Assembly: GCF_019343475.1 (NCBI RefSeq)
Contig: NZ_CP072453.1
Span: 1,860,001 to 1,924,000 of the forward strand
Source: Providencia sp. R33
GTDB lineage: Bacteria; Pseudomonadota; Gammaproteobacteria; Enterobacterales; Enterobacteriaceae
Length of the DNA: 64,000 nt
Direction of reading: 5' to 3'
Position numbers and translations under genes: made by a program. The notes under the pieces are model-generated. The model was not told the DNA's origin and made no database searches. It saw only the letters and a program-made list of their open reading frames with translations. Below are positions 1 through 8,772 of this stretch, piece by piece. The stretch's first letter is position 1, and each line of letters begins with the position of its first letter.

Positions 1-514
1 TGATCCAAATAGATTCTTTACCGTATTTTTTTGTAATACGTTTTGACTCAGAGGCGACAATATCAAGAGCTTCATCCCAACTGATCCGTACCCATTGGTC
101 ACGTCCACGTAAGCTTTTATCTCCACCACCTGGAGCCCAACCTTTACGCTTCATTGGGTATTTTAAGCGGTCAGCACCAAAAACTTGCTTACGTTGAGAG
201 CGCCCACGCAAGCAACCCCGTTGTTGTGGGAAATCAGGCGAGTCGGCAACCACGTCATCGGTTTTTTGCCTAACCACCACACCGTCAACCACCAACGCTT
301 TATTTACACAGCGCCCACCGCAGTTATGCCAGCACGCAACGGGCTTCCACTTCCCTTTGGTGACGGCATCAGTGGCTTGGCCAATGGCTTTTTCTTCTTC
401 TGGTGTTGATGCATAAAGCCGTTTGCTCATCGGTAATGTCGCCATCACCGATGCTGCCGATGTCCATGCTATAAATGAACGACGACTTAAGGCTATTTTC
501 TGTCTTTCTGACAT
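1..514 (-). CDS. DMSO-reductase-family molybdopterin oxidoreductase, N-terminal part
   Basis: The gene starts at the ATG read from 514 and runs off the left edge, so only about 171 residues are visible. The N-terminus has a twin-arginine signal (SRRSFIA, residues 10-16), so the enzyme should be exported folded to the periplasm. It is followed by a C-x3-C-x3-C cluster motif (CWHNCGGRC), the fourth cysteine in RGCLRGRS, and DRLKYPMKR, which are typical of the [4Fe-4S] domain of DmsA-like catalytic subunits. The substrate cannot be told from this part. It lies 29 bp behind a TorD/DmsD-type chaperone gene and a radical SAM gene, presumably in one operon. An electron-transfer subunit would be expected beyond the edge. 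Confidence 0.88.
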   Translation of the reverse strand, partial: MSERQKIALSRRSFIAWTSAASVMATLPMSKRLYASTPEEEKAIGQATDAVTKGKWKPVACWHNCGGRCVNKALVVDGVVVRQKTDDVVADSPDFPQQRGCLRGRSQRKQVFGADRLKYPMKRKGWAPGGGDKSLRGRDQWVRISWDEALDIVASESKRITKKYGKESIWI

Positions 515-543
515 TGCTCTTACCTCTTCCTTTCGTTTTATTA

Positions 544-1227
544 TTATAAATTGACTAATTCGTTGATTTTCTTTTGATCATTTCGTAAAAATGGTTCTAA
601 CAGTGCACTCAATTGGCGATAAAATGGGGTATTGGCGTGGTTATGTAGGTCGCGGCAAAATGGGGTAATAAATGCTAAGAGATGGTTATTTAAAAATAAG
701 CTTGATGCCTGTAATAACACTTTTGATTCATCAGTGAGTTCAGCTTTTAATTCAGTGTATTCAACAATTTTCTGACTCAGATTCCACATAAAATCTAATT
801 CATAACCAATATGGTCTGCGGCTTCGAACTCTTTGTGCCCTAATTCAAATCCATATTTTTGGTAGAATGATTTCACGGCAAGGGTGCTTTCTTGGAATAA
901 CAGTTTGTCCCGCGAGACATAAGTCGACTCCCATGGCGCCGCCGCTGGAGCATCAGGCCCAATAAATAAGCGCGTGAAATCCCAATGCAGATCCTCAAAA
1001 CCGTCAGTACCCGCTTGTAAATTGCGAGCTTGCAAATCGGTTTGCATCGCACTCACTGCATCCGCCATCACAGGCAAACTGTCTTCGCAGGGAAATAGCG
1101 CCAATCCTGCCTCACTCAGATATCGCAGTAATTCAGGTGTCGGCTCTTCCATGAGTAAGCGGCGCAATACGTCATAAGCAAACTGCCTTGCATACAAAAA
1201 ATCTAACGTTGGGTTTTCATTTTTCAC
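544..1227 (-). CDS. TorD/DmsD-family molybdoenzyme chaperone
   Basis: A 227-residue all-helical protein of the TorD/DmsD type (nitrate reductase delta/DmsD superfamily). Such chaperones bind the Tat signal of a specific molybdoenzyme and hold it until the cofactor is inserted. The stretch YELDFMWNLSQK fits the conserved region of the family. The start is a GTG at 1227 with a GGAGG ribosome site five bases upstream; it overlaps the end of the radical SAM gene by 11 bp, implying translational coupling. The next gene downstream is the Tat-signal molybdoenzyme, its likely client. The family call is good; the exact client is inferred from position. Confidence 0.8.
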   Translation of the reverse strand: MKNENPTLDFLYARQFAYDVLRRLLMEEPTPELLRYLSEAGLALFPCEDSLPVMADAVSAMQTDLQARNLQAGTDGFEDLHWDFTRLFIGPDAPAAAPWESTYVSRDKLLFQESTLAVKSFYQKYGFELGHKEFEAADHIGYELDFMWNLSQKIVEYTELKAELTDESKVLLQASSLFLNNHLLAFITPFCRDLHNHANTPFYRQLSALLEPFLRNDQKKINELVNL

Positions 1228-2581
1228 AGGAACCTCCCTGTATATCGGTCAATAAAAATTCAGTGGGTGTGGTTAGCTCAATGCGCACTTCTTTAATCAG
1301 TGGCTCGCCGTTTTCATCTGGTTCAACGATGTGAGAAGTCAGTGCGATGGGGAGATTTGCCAGCGGTTGCAAAGACAAAATCGATTCAGGGTTAAATTGT
1401 AAAAAACCGTGGAGTAACTCTTGTTCGAAAGGCACATTGGCTTGTTTTAAATAGTGAGCTACTTTCTCGCAATCATCCCCAAACACCTTGGCACTTTTGA
1501 AAAAGTAATCTTTAGTAGAGAAAAGATAATGGGGGCCCATGGCTTGCTCATCGTGCTGGAAAAACGCGTTACTTTGGTACACTTGCCCCGTATGTTTATT
1601 TTCTAAGGAGCAATAATGCACACCGATGGATAAATTTTTTTCCAATGCAAATTTCAGCACTCGTAAGCAGGCTAATTCACTATCCGCAACAGCAAGGCCA
1701 CCTGCATACCAATAGTTGTAATACACCTCATAAGGTGGGTTTTTTAACTCAAAATTGCGGGCTTTATATTCATGGCTATTTGTGAGAGGAAAGCAAAACT
1801 CCAATAAATTGATGCCATCAATACCAATGTCATCGAGTTGCATCAGTAACTGATACATTTGTTCTTCAGTATTAGGGATAACAGGCATTTCCACCATCAC
1901 CGTAGGGAAAATTTCGCGCGCTAACGCAATACGGTGCAACACCTTTTCAATACGCTCTTTTGGATCATCAATCTTGATACTAAAGCGCACCTCTTGTAGC
2001 CCTGCTTTGGCTAATGCAAGGGCCGTATTGCGGTCTAACGGGTCGCCTGCGGTATATAAACGGCTGTGAACCTGCGGTAATTTTTGTTGCACACGTTGAA
2101 AGAATTGAATACTTTCTTCACGAAATAGCAGCGGCTCTCCCCCCGTTAATGCAATGTGGGATAATGGATAATTTTGCTCAGCAATCGCATCAACCTCGCC
2201 TATTGCATCACGCATTTCCCGTTGAAAACCGTCATAATTTTCTTGATTCGGGTTAAAGCAAAAATAACAATCTCGATGGCATTTTAAGGATAAAAATGTG
2301 GTGTGGCTCCCTTCCCCCGTACGGCATTGCACACAGGCGCTAGAGAGCCAACGGCTATGGATGCTTTTGCCATTATTTGCAAAAATAGCCCCTAGCGCTT
2401 TTAAATCCGTTTTCAGTTGTTGGATTTCAGTTTGCCGTGAAAAAAGAATTTCAAAATCTAAACCATATTCTGAAATAGCAGATTGTGTCTTTTTCTCAAT
2501 CGCTAAATAGCGCATAGCATAGCGTGAAAATTTATCATTTTTGAGTGTGGACAGCATGCTATCTGTCATCGGATAGATCAT
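1217..2581 (-). CDS. radical SAM enzyme of molybdoenzyme cluster
   Basis: A 454-residue radical SAM protein. The cluster-binding motif C-x3-C-x2-C is present in KCHRDCYFCFNPNQ near residue 120, preceded about 20 residues earlier by a second pair, CVQCRTGEGSH. TGGEPLL follows, the usual SAM-binding GGE motif. Further cysteines occur in the C-terminal half. The start at 2581 has AAAGG seven bases upstream. It is the first gene of a three-gene minus-strand cluster with a chaperone and a Tat-exported DMSO-reductase-family enzyme. A role in maturing or modifying that enzyme or supplying a cofactor is inference; I do not recognise a named family. Confidence 0.8.
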   Translation of the reverse strand: MIYPMTDSMLSTLKNDKFSRYAMRYLAIEKKTQSAISEYGLDFEILFSRQTEIQQLKTDLKALGAIFANNGKSIHSRWLSSACVQCRTGEGSHTTFLSLKCHRDCYFCFNPNQENYDGFQREMRDAIGEVDAIAEQNYPLSHIALTGGEPLLFREESIQFFQRVQQKLPQVHSRLYTAGDPLDRNTALALAKAGLQEVRFSIKIDDPKERIEKVLHRIALAREIFPTVMVEMPVIPNTEEQMYQLLMQLDDIGIDGINLLEFCFPLTNSHEYKARNFELKNPPYEVYYNYWYAGGLAVADSELACLRVLKFALEKNLSIGVHYCSLENKHTGQVYQSNAFFQHDEQAMGPHYLFSTKDYFFKSAKVFGDDCEKVAHYLKQANVPFEQELLHGFLQFNPESILSLQPLANLPIALTSHIVEPDENGEPLIKEVRIELTTPTEFLLTDIQGGSCEK

Positions 2582-3316
2582 TCATTTACCTTTAATAGGG
2601 CTGAAACTTTATTAACCTACGTTGTTATAGAATATAACAATGAAATAACAGCCTAATTAAGACTGATATTAATAGCAGAGTAACAGGTATATACACCTTA
2701 CCCTTGGTGAGATTGGGATTATTTTATCTGAAAATTAAAATCAGCTATCATTTGCTATATTAATAAACCCAGTATAAATAATTGAAGCAAAATGAAATTG
2801 CGCAGGATCAACAAAAAATTCTATATCAGCGTCTTCACCTCACATTAATCAATCAAAAATACCTCATATACTCAAAGCATTACAAAAAACACACACTATC
2901 ATACCAATTAAGAATGGTTATATATTAATTTATATTTCGAATTATAATTACGTTAAGAAACATCAAGGAAAATAATATTTTCTCTAACATTCAAAATATA
3001 TTATTTTTTTTCAAAATGTAACACTAAATTTCAAACCAATAGATAACAAATATCATTAACACTACCTATTGCAGTTTTTCATTCATTATTTGAATTTAAT
3101 AGAAAATATTTTTAACTAATTCAGGGCAATTGCTAACGAAATAATCAGAAGTTAGTCTTTAATCGATTAGAAAAAATAATTTTTTGGCATAAAAATATTT
3201 TAGGATTATTTACATCGTTTTTGTTGTGTGACTTCGTTATGATTTCACTAATTAATCACGCTTAGTCATTAATTAAATTAAACTTAAAGGAAATAAATAT
3301 TATTAACAGGCAGTAT
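2582..3316. other. AT-rich divergent intergenic region
   Basis: About 735 bp between the divergent radical SAM gene and kptA, very rich in A and T. No convincing reading frame is seen. The only clear element is a 19-bp inverted repeat at 2622-2640 (arms TTGTTATA and TATAACAA, 3-bp centre), about 40 bp upstream of the radical SAM start, a candidate operator. No convincing FNR box was found by eye. Confidence 0.5.
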
Positions 3317-3859
3317 ATGCAAGACAAAACAATTCAAATTAGCAAGTTCTTAAGCTACGTTTTACGTCACAAACCTGAATCTATTTCACTCACACTTGAC
3401 CAAGATGGTTGGGTTAGTGTCGATGATTTATTATTACACGCTAATCGCCATGGGAAAAAACTCACCCGTGAACTATTAGAGTATGTTGTCGAAAATAACA
3501 ATAAAAAGCGCTTTACCTTCAATACCGAACATACCCAGATCCGCGCAGCGCAAGGGCATTCAAGCCAGCAAGTTAGCCTTAATCACATTGCACAAATTCC
3601 CCCTGAGTTTCTTTACCATGGAACAGCGACTCGTTTTGTCGATTCAATTAGGCAACAAGGGTTATTAGCGGGTAATCGCCATCATGTGCATTTATCGGAC
3701 AACACAGTAACGGCTACTCAGGTAGGCGCACGGCACGGCAAACCCATCGTTCTGGTCATTGAAACCAAAAAAATGATGGAGTCAGGTTATCTATTTTACT
3801 TATCAGATAACCATGTTTGGTTAACTGAGCATGTTCCCGCCAAGTTTATCCAGCCATAA
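3317..3859 (+). CDS. kptA: RNA 2'-phosphotransferase KptA
   Basis: A 180-residue member of the Tpt1/KptA family, which removes an internal RNA 2'-phosphate using NAD+. Family landmarks are visible: SYVLRHKP with the Arg-His pair at 17-18, DGWVSVDDLL, RFTF, IRAAQGHS, FLYHGT and GRHGKPIVLVI-like GARHGKPIVLVIE. The length matches bacterial KptA. In yeast the enzyme finishes tRNA splicing; bacteria lack that pathway, so its native substrate is unclear. It stands alone, convergent with the Lrp-family gene 3 bp downstream. The ribosome site is weak (AGG six bases upstream). Confidence 0.93.
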   Translation: MQDKTIQISKFLSYVLRHKPESISLTLDQDGWVSVDDLLLHANRHGKKLTRELLEYVVENNNKKRFTFNTEHTQIRAAQGHSSQQVSLNHIAQIPPEFLYHGTATRFVDSIRQQGLLAGNRHHVHLSDNTVTATQVGARHGKPIVLVIETKKMMESGYLFYLSDNHVWLTEHVPAKFIQP

Positions 3860-3862
3860 TAG

Positions 3863-4342
3863 CTACAGCGGCAACGCGTAAGTGACTTTAACAGTTTCCA
3901 TGGGAACTTCAGTTTTAATACTTTGGATGCTGTTTATTTGTGTTAAATGATCGGCGTGAAAACGGCGATACGAGGCAAGGTCTTGAGTCACTATACGGAT
4001 TAGCGCATCACACTCCCCCGCCATTAGGTGACATTCCACGACTTCAGGCATCTGTTTAATCTCTTCAACAAATTGGTTGATGGTTTTCGCATCCTGCGTT
4101 TTAAACCAAATGCGCGCAAATAGAGACAACCCAGCCCCAATTTTTGCACCATCAAGCACCGCTACATAGCGCTTTATGACCCCCGCTTCTTCGAGCAGTT
4201 TTACACGACGCAGACAAGGAGATGGGGAAAGCCCAACTTCCTTAGCCAGTTCAACATTCTGTATTTTTCCATCCCGCTGTAGCACCTGTAAAATACGTCT
4301 ATCAATGGCATCAAGTTTTATCATATTCATTTTAATTGGCAT
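3863..4342 (-). CDS. Lrp/AsnC-family transcriptional regulator
   Basis: A 159-residue Lrp/AsnC regulator. The N-terminal winged helix reads LDAIDRRILQVLQRDGKIQNVELAKEVGLSPSPCLRRVKLLEEAGVI; the C-terminal RAM (effector-binding) domain includes VVECHLMAGECDALIRIV. It is divergent from a LysE/RhtB-type exporter 152 bp away. Regulators of this family often control a neighbouring exporter in response to an amino acid, so regulation of the exporter is likely but inferred. The first methionine has a weak ribosome site; Met5 or Met7 could be the real start. Confidence 0.9.
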   Translation of the reverse strand: MPIKMNMIKLDAIDRRILQVLQRDGKIQNVELAKEVGLSPSPCLRRVKLLEEAGVIKRYVAVLDGAKIGAGLSLFARIWFKTQDAKTINQFVEEIKQMPEVVECHLMAGECDALIRIVTQDLASYRRFHADHLTQINSIQSIKTEVPMETVKVTYALPL

Positions 4343-4494
4343 CCAACGCTCATTTATTAATAGATGTTAATATCCAATGCTAATTTATTGTTATTTTCAA
4401 GCAATAAAACAACCCTATACTACAGCATTATCGTTATAATTTTTACGCAGCTGGCCAGTTGCCTCATCAACAATAAAACCAAAGAGGTCATCGT

Positions 4495-5106
4495 ATGGAG
4501 TTACACACATTAGCATTATTCAGTGCTACCGTGATCCCACTGATTTGTACACCAGGCCCAGATATTTTATTTATTTCAGCGCAGGGACTTTCAGGAGGGG
4601 CAAGTGCCGCTTGGAAGGCTAATTTTGGCATTATTTTAGGCTATGTTGCCCATGCAATACTCGCAGCACTTGGCCTTGCTGCGATTGTTGCAGCATCACC
4701 GATGGTATTTCACACAATAAAATGGGTTGGTGTTGCCTATGTGGCATACCTTGCCGTACGGATGATCATGTCTGCGATGAAAGCCAGTGACGTCAAAATC
4801 CAAAAGGTATCGAATAAAGCCGTGATTGGTAAGGCATTTTTAACCAGTTTTTTAAACCCAAAAGGTTTACTGGTGTATTTTGCAATTTTGCCTAATTTTA
4901 TTCAGTTGAGCGAAAGTGTTGCGATCCAATCGCTCATTCTTTCTGCCACTTTTATTATTTCTTGTGTAGTGATTTATGGGGTCATTGGCGTGTTGTTTGC
5001 ATCCATGCATAAAAAACAAGGTTATAACGACAATAAACGCCGCATTACAGAAGGTGTGGCTGGTGGCTTGTTAACCTTTGCAGCCATAGGGTTAGCCGCA
5101 AGCTAA
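4495..5106 (+). CDS. LysE/RhtB-family amino-acid exporter
   Basis: A 203-residue inner-membrane protein with about six hydrophobic segments. The signature TPGPDILFISAQGLSGGASAAW near the N-terminus and FLNPKGLLVYFAILP in the middle are typical of the RhtB branch of LysE exporters, which pump out amino acids such as threonine or homoserine lactones. The specific substrate cannot be read. An AGAGG ribosome site lies 5' of the ATG. It is divergent from an Lrp/AsnC regulator and overlaps the 3' end of the convergent HutD/Ves gene by 4 bp. Confidence 0.9.
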   Translation: MELHTLALFSATVIPLICTPGPDILFISAQGLSGGASAAWKANFGIILGYVAHAILAALGLAAIVAASPMVFHTIKWVGVAYVAYLAVRMIMSAMKASDVKIQKVSNKAVIGKAFLTSFLNPKGLLVYFAILPNFIQLSESVAIQSLILSATFIISCVVIYGVIGVLFASMHKKQGYNDNKRRITEGVAGGLLTFAAIGLAAS

Positions 5107-5669
5107 CGCGGTAATAATTCAATCCAAATCAACAGGCTATCGGCACTAAGGGGAGTCACTTCACCTTCGCCGATATCTGGTAACCACCAACCACCTTGTC
5201 CAACTCCCATTCGGTTACAGTTCCCGCCAGACACCGCCCATTCGCCACTTAGCACAAAAACTAAGCCAGCTTGGTTATTCGGTAATTTACACGTTTCTTT
5301 CACTAAAGTGCTTTTTGCTACCCAGCGATCCGCTCGGAAAATAAAATTCAATAGCTGTGTATTCGGCTGGCTCACATTTATCGCCGCGTATTGCTGGGCC
5401 GAAAATTGGGCGCTCTCTCCAACATGGCTCAACTGCTGCATAAAATTTTTATTATCAGTTAATGTTATGTTTTGGTTATTGAGCAGGATAGCTAACCTTT
5501 CACCTTCGGCGTAGCGTTTAAGGTAGCTATCTTGATTAATCGTCGCGATGCTTGCACGTAATGAATAATCTGAAGCCACAGGCCAGCAAAAAACTTCTTG
5601 GCTAGCCCCGCCTCCATCATTCCACTTGAGGTTTGGCAAATCGGTGATATCAAAACATTTAATTTTCAC
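5103..5669 (-). CDS. HutD/Ves-family cupin-like protein
   Basis: A 188-residue protein of the HutD/Ves family (double-stranded beta-helix fold). Matching features are NLKWNDGGGASQEVFCWP near the N-terminus, LRASIATI and a C-terminal GLVFVLSGEW. I chose the GTG at 5669 because GGGAGGT lies five bases upstream; a longer reading frame to 5696 has no ribosome site. HutD is linked to histidine utilisation in some bacteria, but no hut genes are seen here; Ves is a cold-induced E. coli relative of unclear role. It lies about 96 bp downstream of the MocR-type regulator on the same strand. Confidence 0.8.
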   Translation of the reverse strand: MKIKCFDITDLPNLKWNDGGGASQEVFCWPVASDYSLRASIATINQDSYLKRYAEGERLAILLNNQNITLTDNKNFMQQLSHVGESAQFSAQQYAAINVSQPNTQLLNFIFRADRWVAKSTLVKETCKLPNNQAGLVFVLSGEWAVSGGNCNRMGVGQGGWWLPDIGEGEVTPLSADSLLIWIELLPR

Positions 5670-5765
5670 ATTACCTCCCAAAACGTTGTTATTCACTGTT
5701 TTAGATTTCTACCTAGAGTCGCAAAGTTAATCTTTCAAGGCAATGAATTTACAACGATAATGTGA

Positions 5766-7190
5766 CTAATCGCGCTTCTCTTTAATTAAATAGTGACATA
5801 ACCGACCTAATGTTTTCATCGCTTCTTCAATAAGCTCAGTCCACGTAAAAGAGACATTTAAACGGAATGCATGGTTAAACTGGTCACTTGTTGAAAACAT
5901 ACTCCCAGGTGCAATGCTAATCCCTTCTTTTAACGCTAATTGATACAAGCGAATTGCATTAAATGGTGGTTCGAATTCTAACCACAAAAAGTACCCACCT
6001 TTCGGCATATTCACCTTCACGGAAGACGGCATATATTTGGCTATTGCCCCTAACATCTGGTGTTGTCGCTGTTCCATCGTGAGTCGCAGTTTACGCAGAT
6101 GGGCATCATACCCCCCTAAAGAGAGGTATTCCGCAATAGCAAGCTGTGTAGGCACACTGGCTGACACTGTGCTCATCATCTGTAAGTGCTGAATTTTCGT
6201 GGCGTGATGCCCCGCAGCGACCCATCCCACTCGATAGCCGGGAGCTAAACATTTCGAAAATGATGAACAATGGAAAAAGTGCCCTTTCGTATCTAACGCT
6301 TTTGCTGGAATAGGCTGCTTATTACCAAAATATAATTCCCCATAAACATCATCTTCAATTAATGCAATTTGATGTTTATTTAAAATATCCACTAAACGTT
6401 TTTTATTGGTTTGTGGCATTGTCCCGCCCAGCGGGTTTTGGTAATGCGTCATTAACCAGCAGGCTTTAATCGGGTATTTGCTGGCAATATCTTCTAATGC
6501 ATCAAGGTCAATACCAAATAAAGGATCGGTTTTAATAGCGATCGCTTTGAGTTTTAACCGTTCTATAGCCTGTAATGAACCATAAAATGCAGGAGATTCA
6601 ATCACCACCCAATCCCCTGGCTGGGTGACAGATTGCAGGCTTAGCACCAGTGATTCCATCGCACCTGCAGTGATCACAATTTCATCCGGGGCGACATGAA
6701 TGCCTTGCGTTGCATAACGCTGGGCAATATTTCGGCGTAATTGCTCATTTCCCGGCGGCAAGTTAGCGGGCGTATTAAATTTGGATAAACGCCTTGCGAC
6801 AGATGCCAATGATTTGGCTAATTTAGGGTCATCCAATAAGGCAGGTTCTGGAAATGCGGAGCCAAATGGGATAATATCCGGATCCTTGCAAGCTTGTAAT
6901 ACCCCAAATATAGAGGCGTTAATCTCTACATTTTCATTTAAATGGAGTCCTTTTCCCCCTTTAGCTGCCGCAAAAGCGTTATTTCGGTTGGCCACATAGT
7001 ACCCAGACTGTGGACGTGCGGCGACCCATCCTTGGCTTTCAAGTAATTGGTAAGCTTGTACCACGGTCATTAAGCTAAGACCTGATTGCTTAACGCTTTC
7101 CCTAAGTGAAGGTAATCTGTCACCAACTTGCCAGATATTGTCTTCAATTTGTTGACGAATTTGCGCTGCTAACTGTTCATATCTCGTCAT
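5766..7190 (-). CDS. MocR-type (GntR-HTH plus aminotransferase) regulator
   Basis: A 474-residue fusion. Residues 1-70 form a GntR winged helix (MTRYEQLAAQIRQQIEDNIW, RLPSLRESVKQSGLS); the rest is a fold-type-I aminotransferase domain with the expected PLP lysine in CSSFSKCLAPGYRVGW. MocR regulators sense PLP or PLP-amino-acid adducts and control vitamin B6, GABA or amino-acid genes. A GAGGCGG-type ribosome site precedes the ATG. It most resembles YdcR-like proteins. Three copies of the octamer TTATAGTT in the upstream region are candidate operator half-sites. Its target is unknown; HutD downstream or the oxidase upstream are possibilities. Confidence 0.9.
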   Translation of the reverse strand: MTRYEQLAAQIRQQIEDNIWQVGDRLPSLRESVKQSGLSLMTVVQAYQLLESQGWVAARPQSGYYVANRNNAFAAAKGGKGLHLNENVEINASIFGVLQACKDPDIIPFGSAFPEPALLDDPKLAKSLASVARRLSKFNTPANLPPGNEQLRRNIAQRYATQGIHVAPDEIVITAGAMESLVLSLQSVTQPGDWVVIESPAFYGSLQAIERLKLKAIAIKTDPLFGIDLDALEDIASKYPIKACWLMTHYQNPLGGTMPQTNKKRLVDILNKHQIALIEDDVYGELYFGNKQPIPAKALDTKGHFFHCSSFSKCLAPGYRVGWVAAGHHATKIQHLQMMSTVSASVPTQLAIAEYLSLGGYDAHLRKLRLTMEQRQHQMLGAIAKYMPSSVKVNMPKGGYFLWLEFEPPFNAIRLYQLALKEGISIAPGSMFSTSDQFNHAFRLNVSFTWTELIEEAMKTLGRLCHYLIKEKRD

Positions 7191-7204
7191 AGCCGCCTCA
7201 ACTG

Positions 7205-7296
7205 TTATAGTTAATAACTCAATAATTGTTACTATTATAGTTTATCGTCTCATGTTCTACTTATCCACACATTCACCTGACTTTTTTTAACTATAA
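7205..7296. promoter_or_regulatory. repeated octamers, candidate MocR operator
   Basis: The octamer TTATAGTT occurs at 7205-7212 and 7235-7242, exactly 30 bp apart (three helical turns), and in inverted form (AACTATAA) at 7289-7296. MocR-family dimers typically bind spaced direct repeats. The array lies between the MocR-type gene start and the divergent cytochrome bd operon, so it could serve autoregulation, the oxidase, or both. Function is inferred. Confidence 0.45.
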
Positions 7297-7434
7297 GCAC
7301 AAAACATTTTTAGTCGGATTGCGATACTTAGCATTCCGGTGTACGCAATTTTTTTGCTAGGGATAAGCGCCTCGATTGTGACCACCAAGGCTTTAAATGC
7401 AGCGTGCCATTAACATATCCACTCAGGGGTCAAT

Positions 7435-8772
7435 ATGTTTGGACTAACTGCGCTGGAACTTGCCCGTATACAATTCGCGTTTACGGTCTCGTTCCATATT
7501 ATTTTCCCAGCCATTACGATTGGGCTAGCAAGCTTTCTTGCGGTGCTACAAGGCTTATGGCTAAAAACACGTGACGAAGACTATATAAAACTGTTCCATT
7601 TTTGGACCAAAGTTTTTGCGGTTAATTTCGGAATGGGTGTGGTATCTGGATTGGTGATGGCATACCAATTTGGTACCAACTGGAGTTTCTTTTCAGATTT
7701 TGCGGGCGGAATTACGGGCCCATTACTCACTTATGAAGTGTTAACCGCGTTCTTCCTTGAAGCGGGTTTCCTTGGCGTCATGCTGTTTGGCATGAACCGC
7801 GTGGGTGAAAAACTGCACTTTTTTGCCACCTGCATGGTTGCATTGGGTACCATCATTTCCACTTTCTGGATTTTGGCATCCAACAGTTTTATGCAAACGC
7901 CACAAGGCTTCGAAATCATCGACGGCCGTATCGTCCCCGTTGATTGGTTAGCGGTCATTTTCAACCCATCTTTCCCATACCGCTTATTGCACATGACCAC
8001 GGCAGCGTTCCTTGCGGCGGCATTCTTTATTGGTGCTTCTGCGGCTTGGCATTTACTCAAAGGCAACAAATCCAGCGCGATGAAAAAAATGTTTTCCATG
8101 TCGCTGTGGTTGATTTTAGTGTTAGCGCCTCTCCAAGCGTTAATTGGTGATGCGCATGGCTTAAATACGCTGAAACATCAACCGGTTAAAGTCGCTGCGA
8201 TGGAAGGCCACTGGGAAAACAAACCGGGTGAAGCGACACCGCTTATCTTGTTTGGTATTCCAAACCAAGAGAAAGAAAAAACCGAATATGCCATCGAAAT
8301 TCCGTATCTTGCGAGCCTGATTTTAACCCACAGCATTGATAAACAAGTACCTGCGTTAAAAGAATACGCACCAGAAGACCGACCGAATGTATTCATGGTG
8401 TTTTGGTCATTCCGCGTGATGGTCGGTTTAGGCTTATTAATGATAGCCGCTGGGGTTTGGGGATTATGGCTGCGTTACCGTAAAAATCTGTATGAATCCA
8501 AAACCTTCCTGCGCTTTATGTTCATCATGGCACCATCTGGATTAATTGCCATTTTAGCGGGCTGGTTTACCACGGAAATTGGTCGTCAGCCTTGGGTGGT
8601 GTATGGTTTGCAGCGCACCTCAGACGCCGTCAGTGCCCACGGTGAAATGCACATGAGCATCAGTTTAATCGCCTTCTTTGTGGTTTACGGTGGGGTGTTC
8701 GGTATCGGCTACATGTACATGATGAAATTAATTCGTAAAGGTATCGCGGAGGACGCAGCTCATGGGCATTGA
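7435..8772 (+). CDS. cioA: cytochrome bd-type ubiquinol oxidase subunit I (short Q-loop, CIO-like)
   Basis: A 445-residue polytopic subunit I of a cytochrome bd oxidase, which reduces oxygen to water with quinol. Heme ligands are seen: His21 in VSFHIIFP, the histidine in RLLHMTTAAFL and the methionine in HGEMHMSIS. The GRQPWVVYGLQRT block is present. At 445 residues it lacks the long Q-loop of E. coli CydA (522 residues), placing it in the short-loop, cyanide-insensitive-oxidase-like branch. AGGGG precedes the ATG. It overlaps the subunit II gene by 11 bp and is followed by a small DUF2474-like gene, as in CIO operons. Confidence 0.92.
   Translation: MFGLTALELARIQFAFTVSFHIIFPAITIGLASFLAVLQGLWLKTRDEDYIKLFHFWTKVFAVNFGMGVVSGLVMAYQFGTNWSFFSDFAGGITGPLLTYEVLTAFFLEAGFLGVMLFGMNRVGEKLHFFATCMVALGTIISTFWILASNSFMQTPQGFEIIDGRIVPVDWLAVIFNPSFPYRLLHMTTAAFLAAAFFIGASAAWHLLKGNKSSAMKKMFSMSLWLILVLAPLQALIGDAHGLNTLKHQPVKVAAMEGHWENKPGEATPLILFGIPNQEKEKTEYAIEIPYLASLILTHSIDKQVPALKEYAPEDRPNVFMVFWSFRVMVGLGLLMIAAGVWGLWLRYRKNLYESKTFLRFMFIMAPSGLIAILAGWFTTEIGRQPWVVYGLQRTSDAVSAHGEMHMSISLIAFFVVYGGVFGIGYMYMMKLIRKGIAEDAAHGH

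Noticed and set aside
2622..2640. Palindrome TTGTTATA-N3-TATAACAA as a Zur box
   Set aside because: Resembles Zur half-sites but the 3-bp centre differs from the 1-bp centre of Zur boxes, and the neighbouring genes have no zinc link; kept only as a candidate operator.
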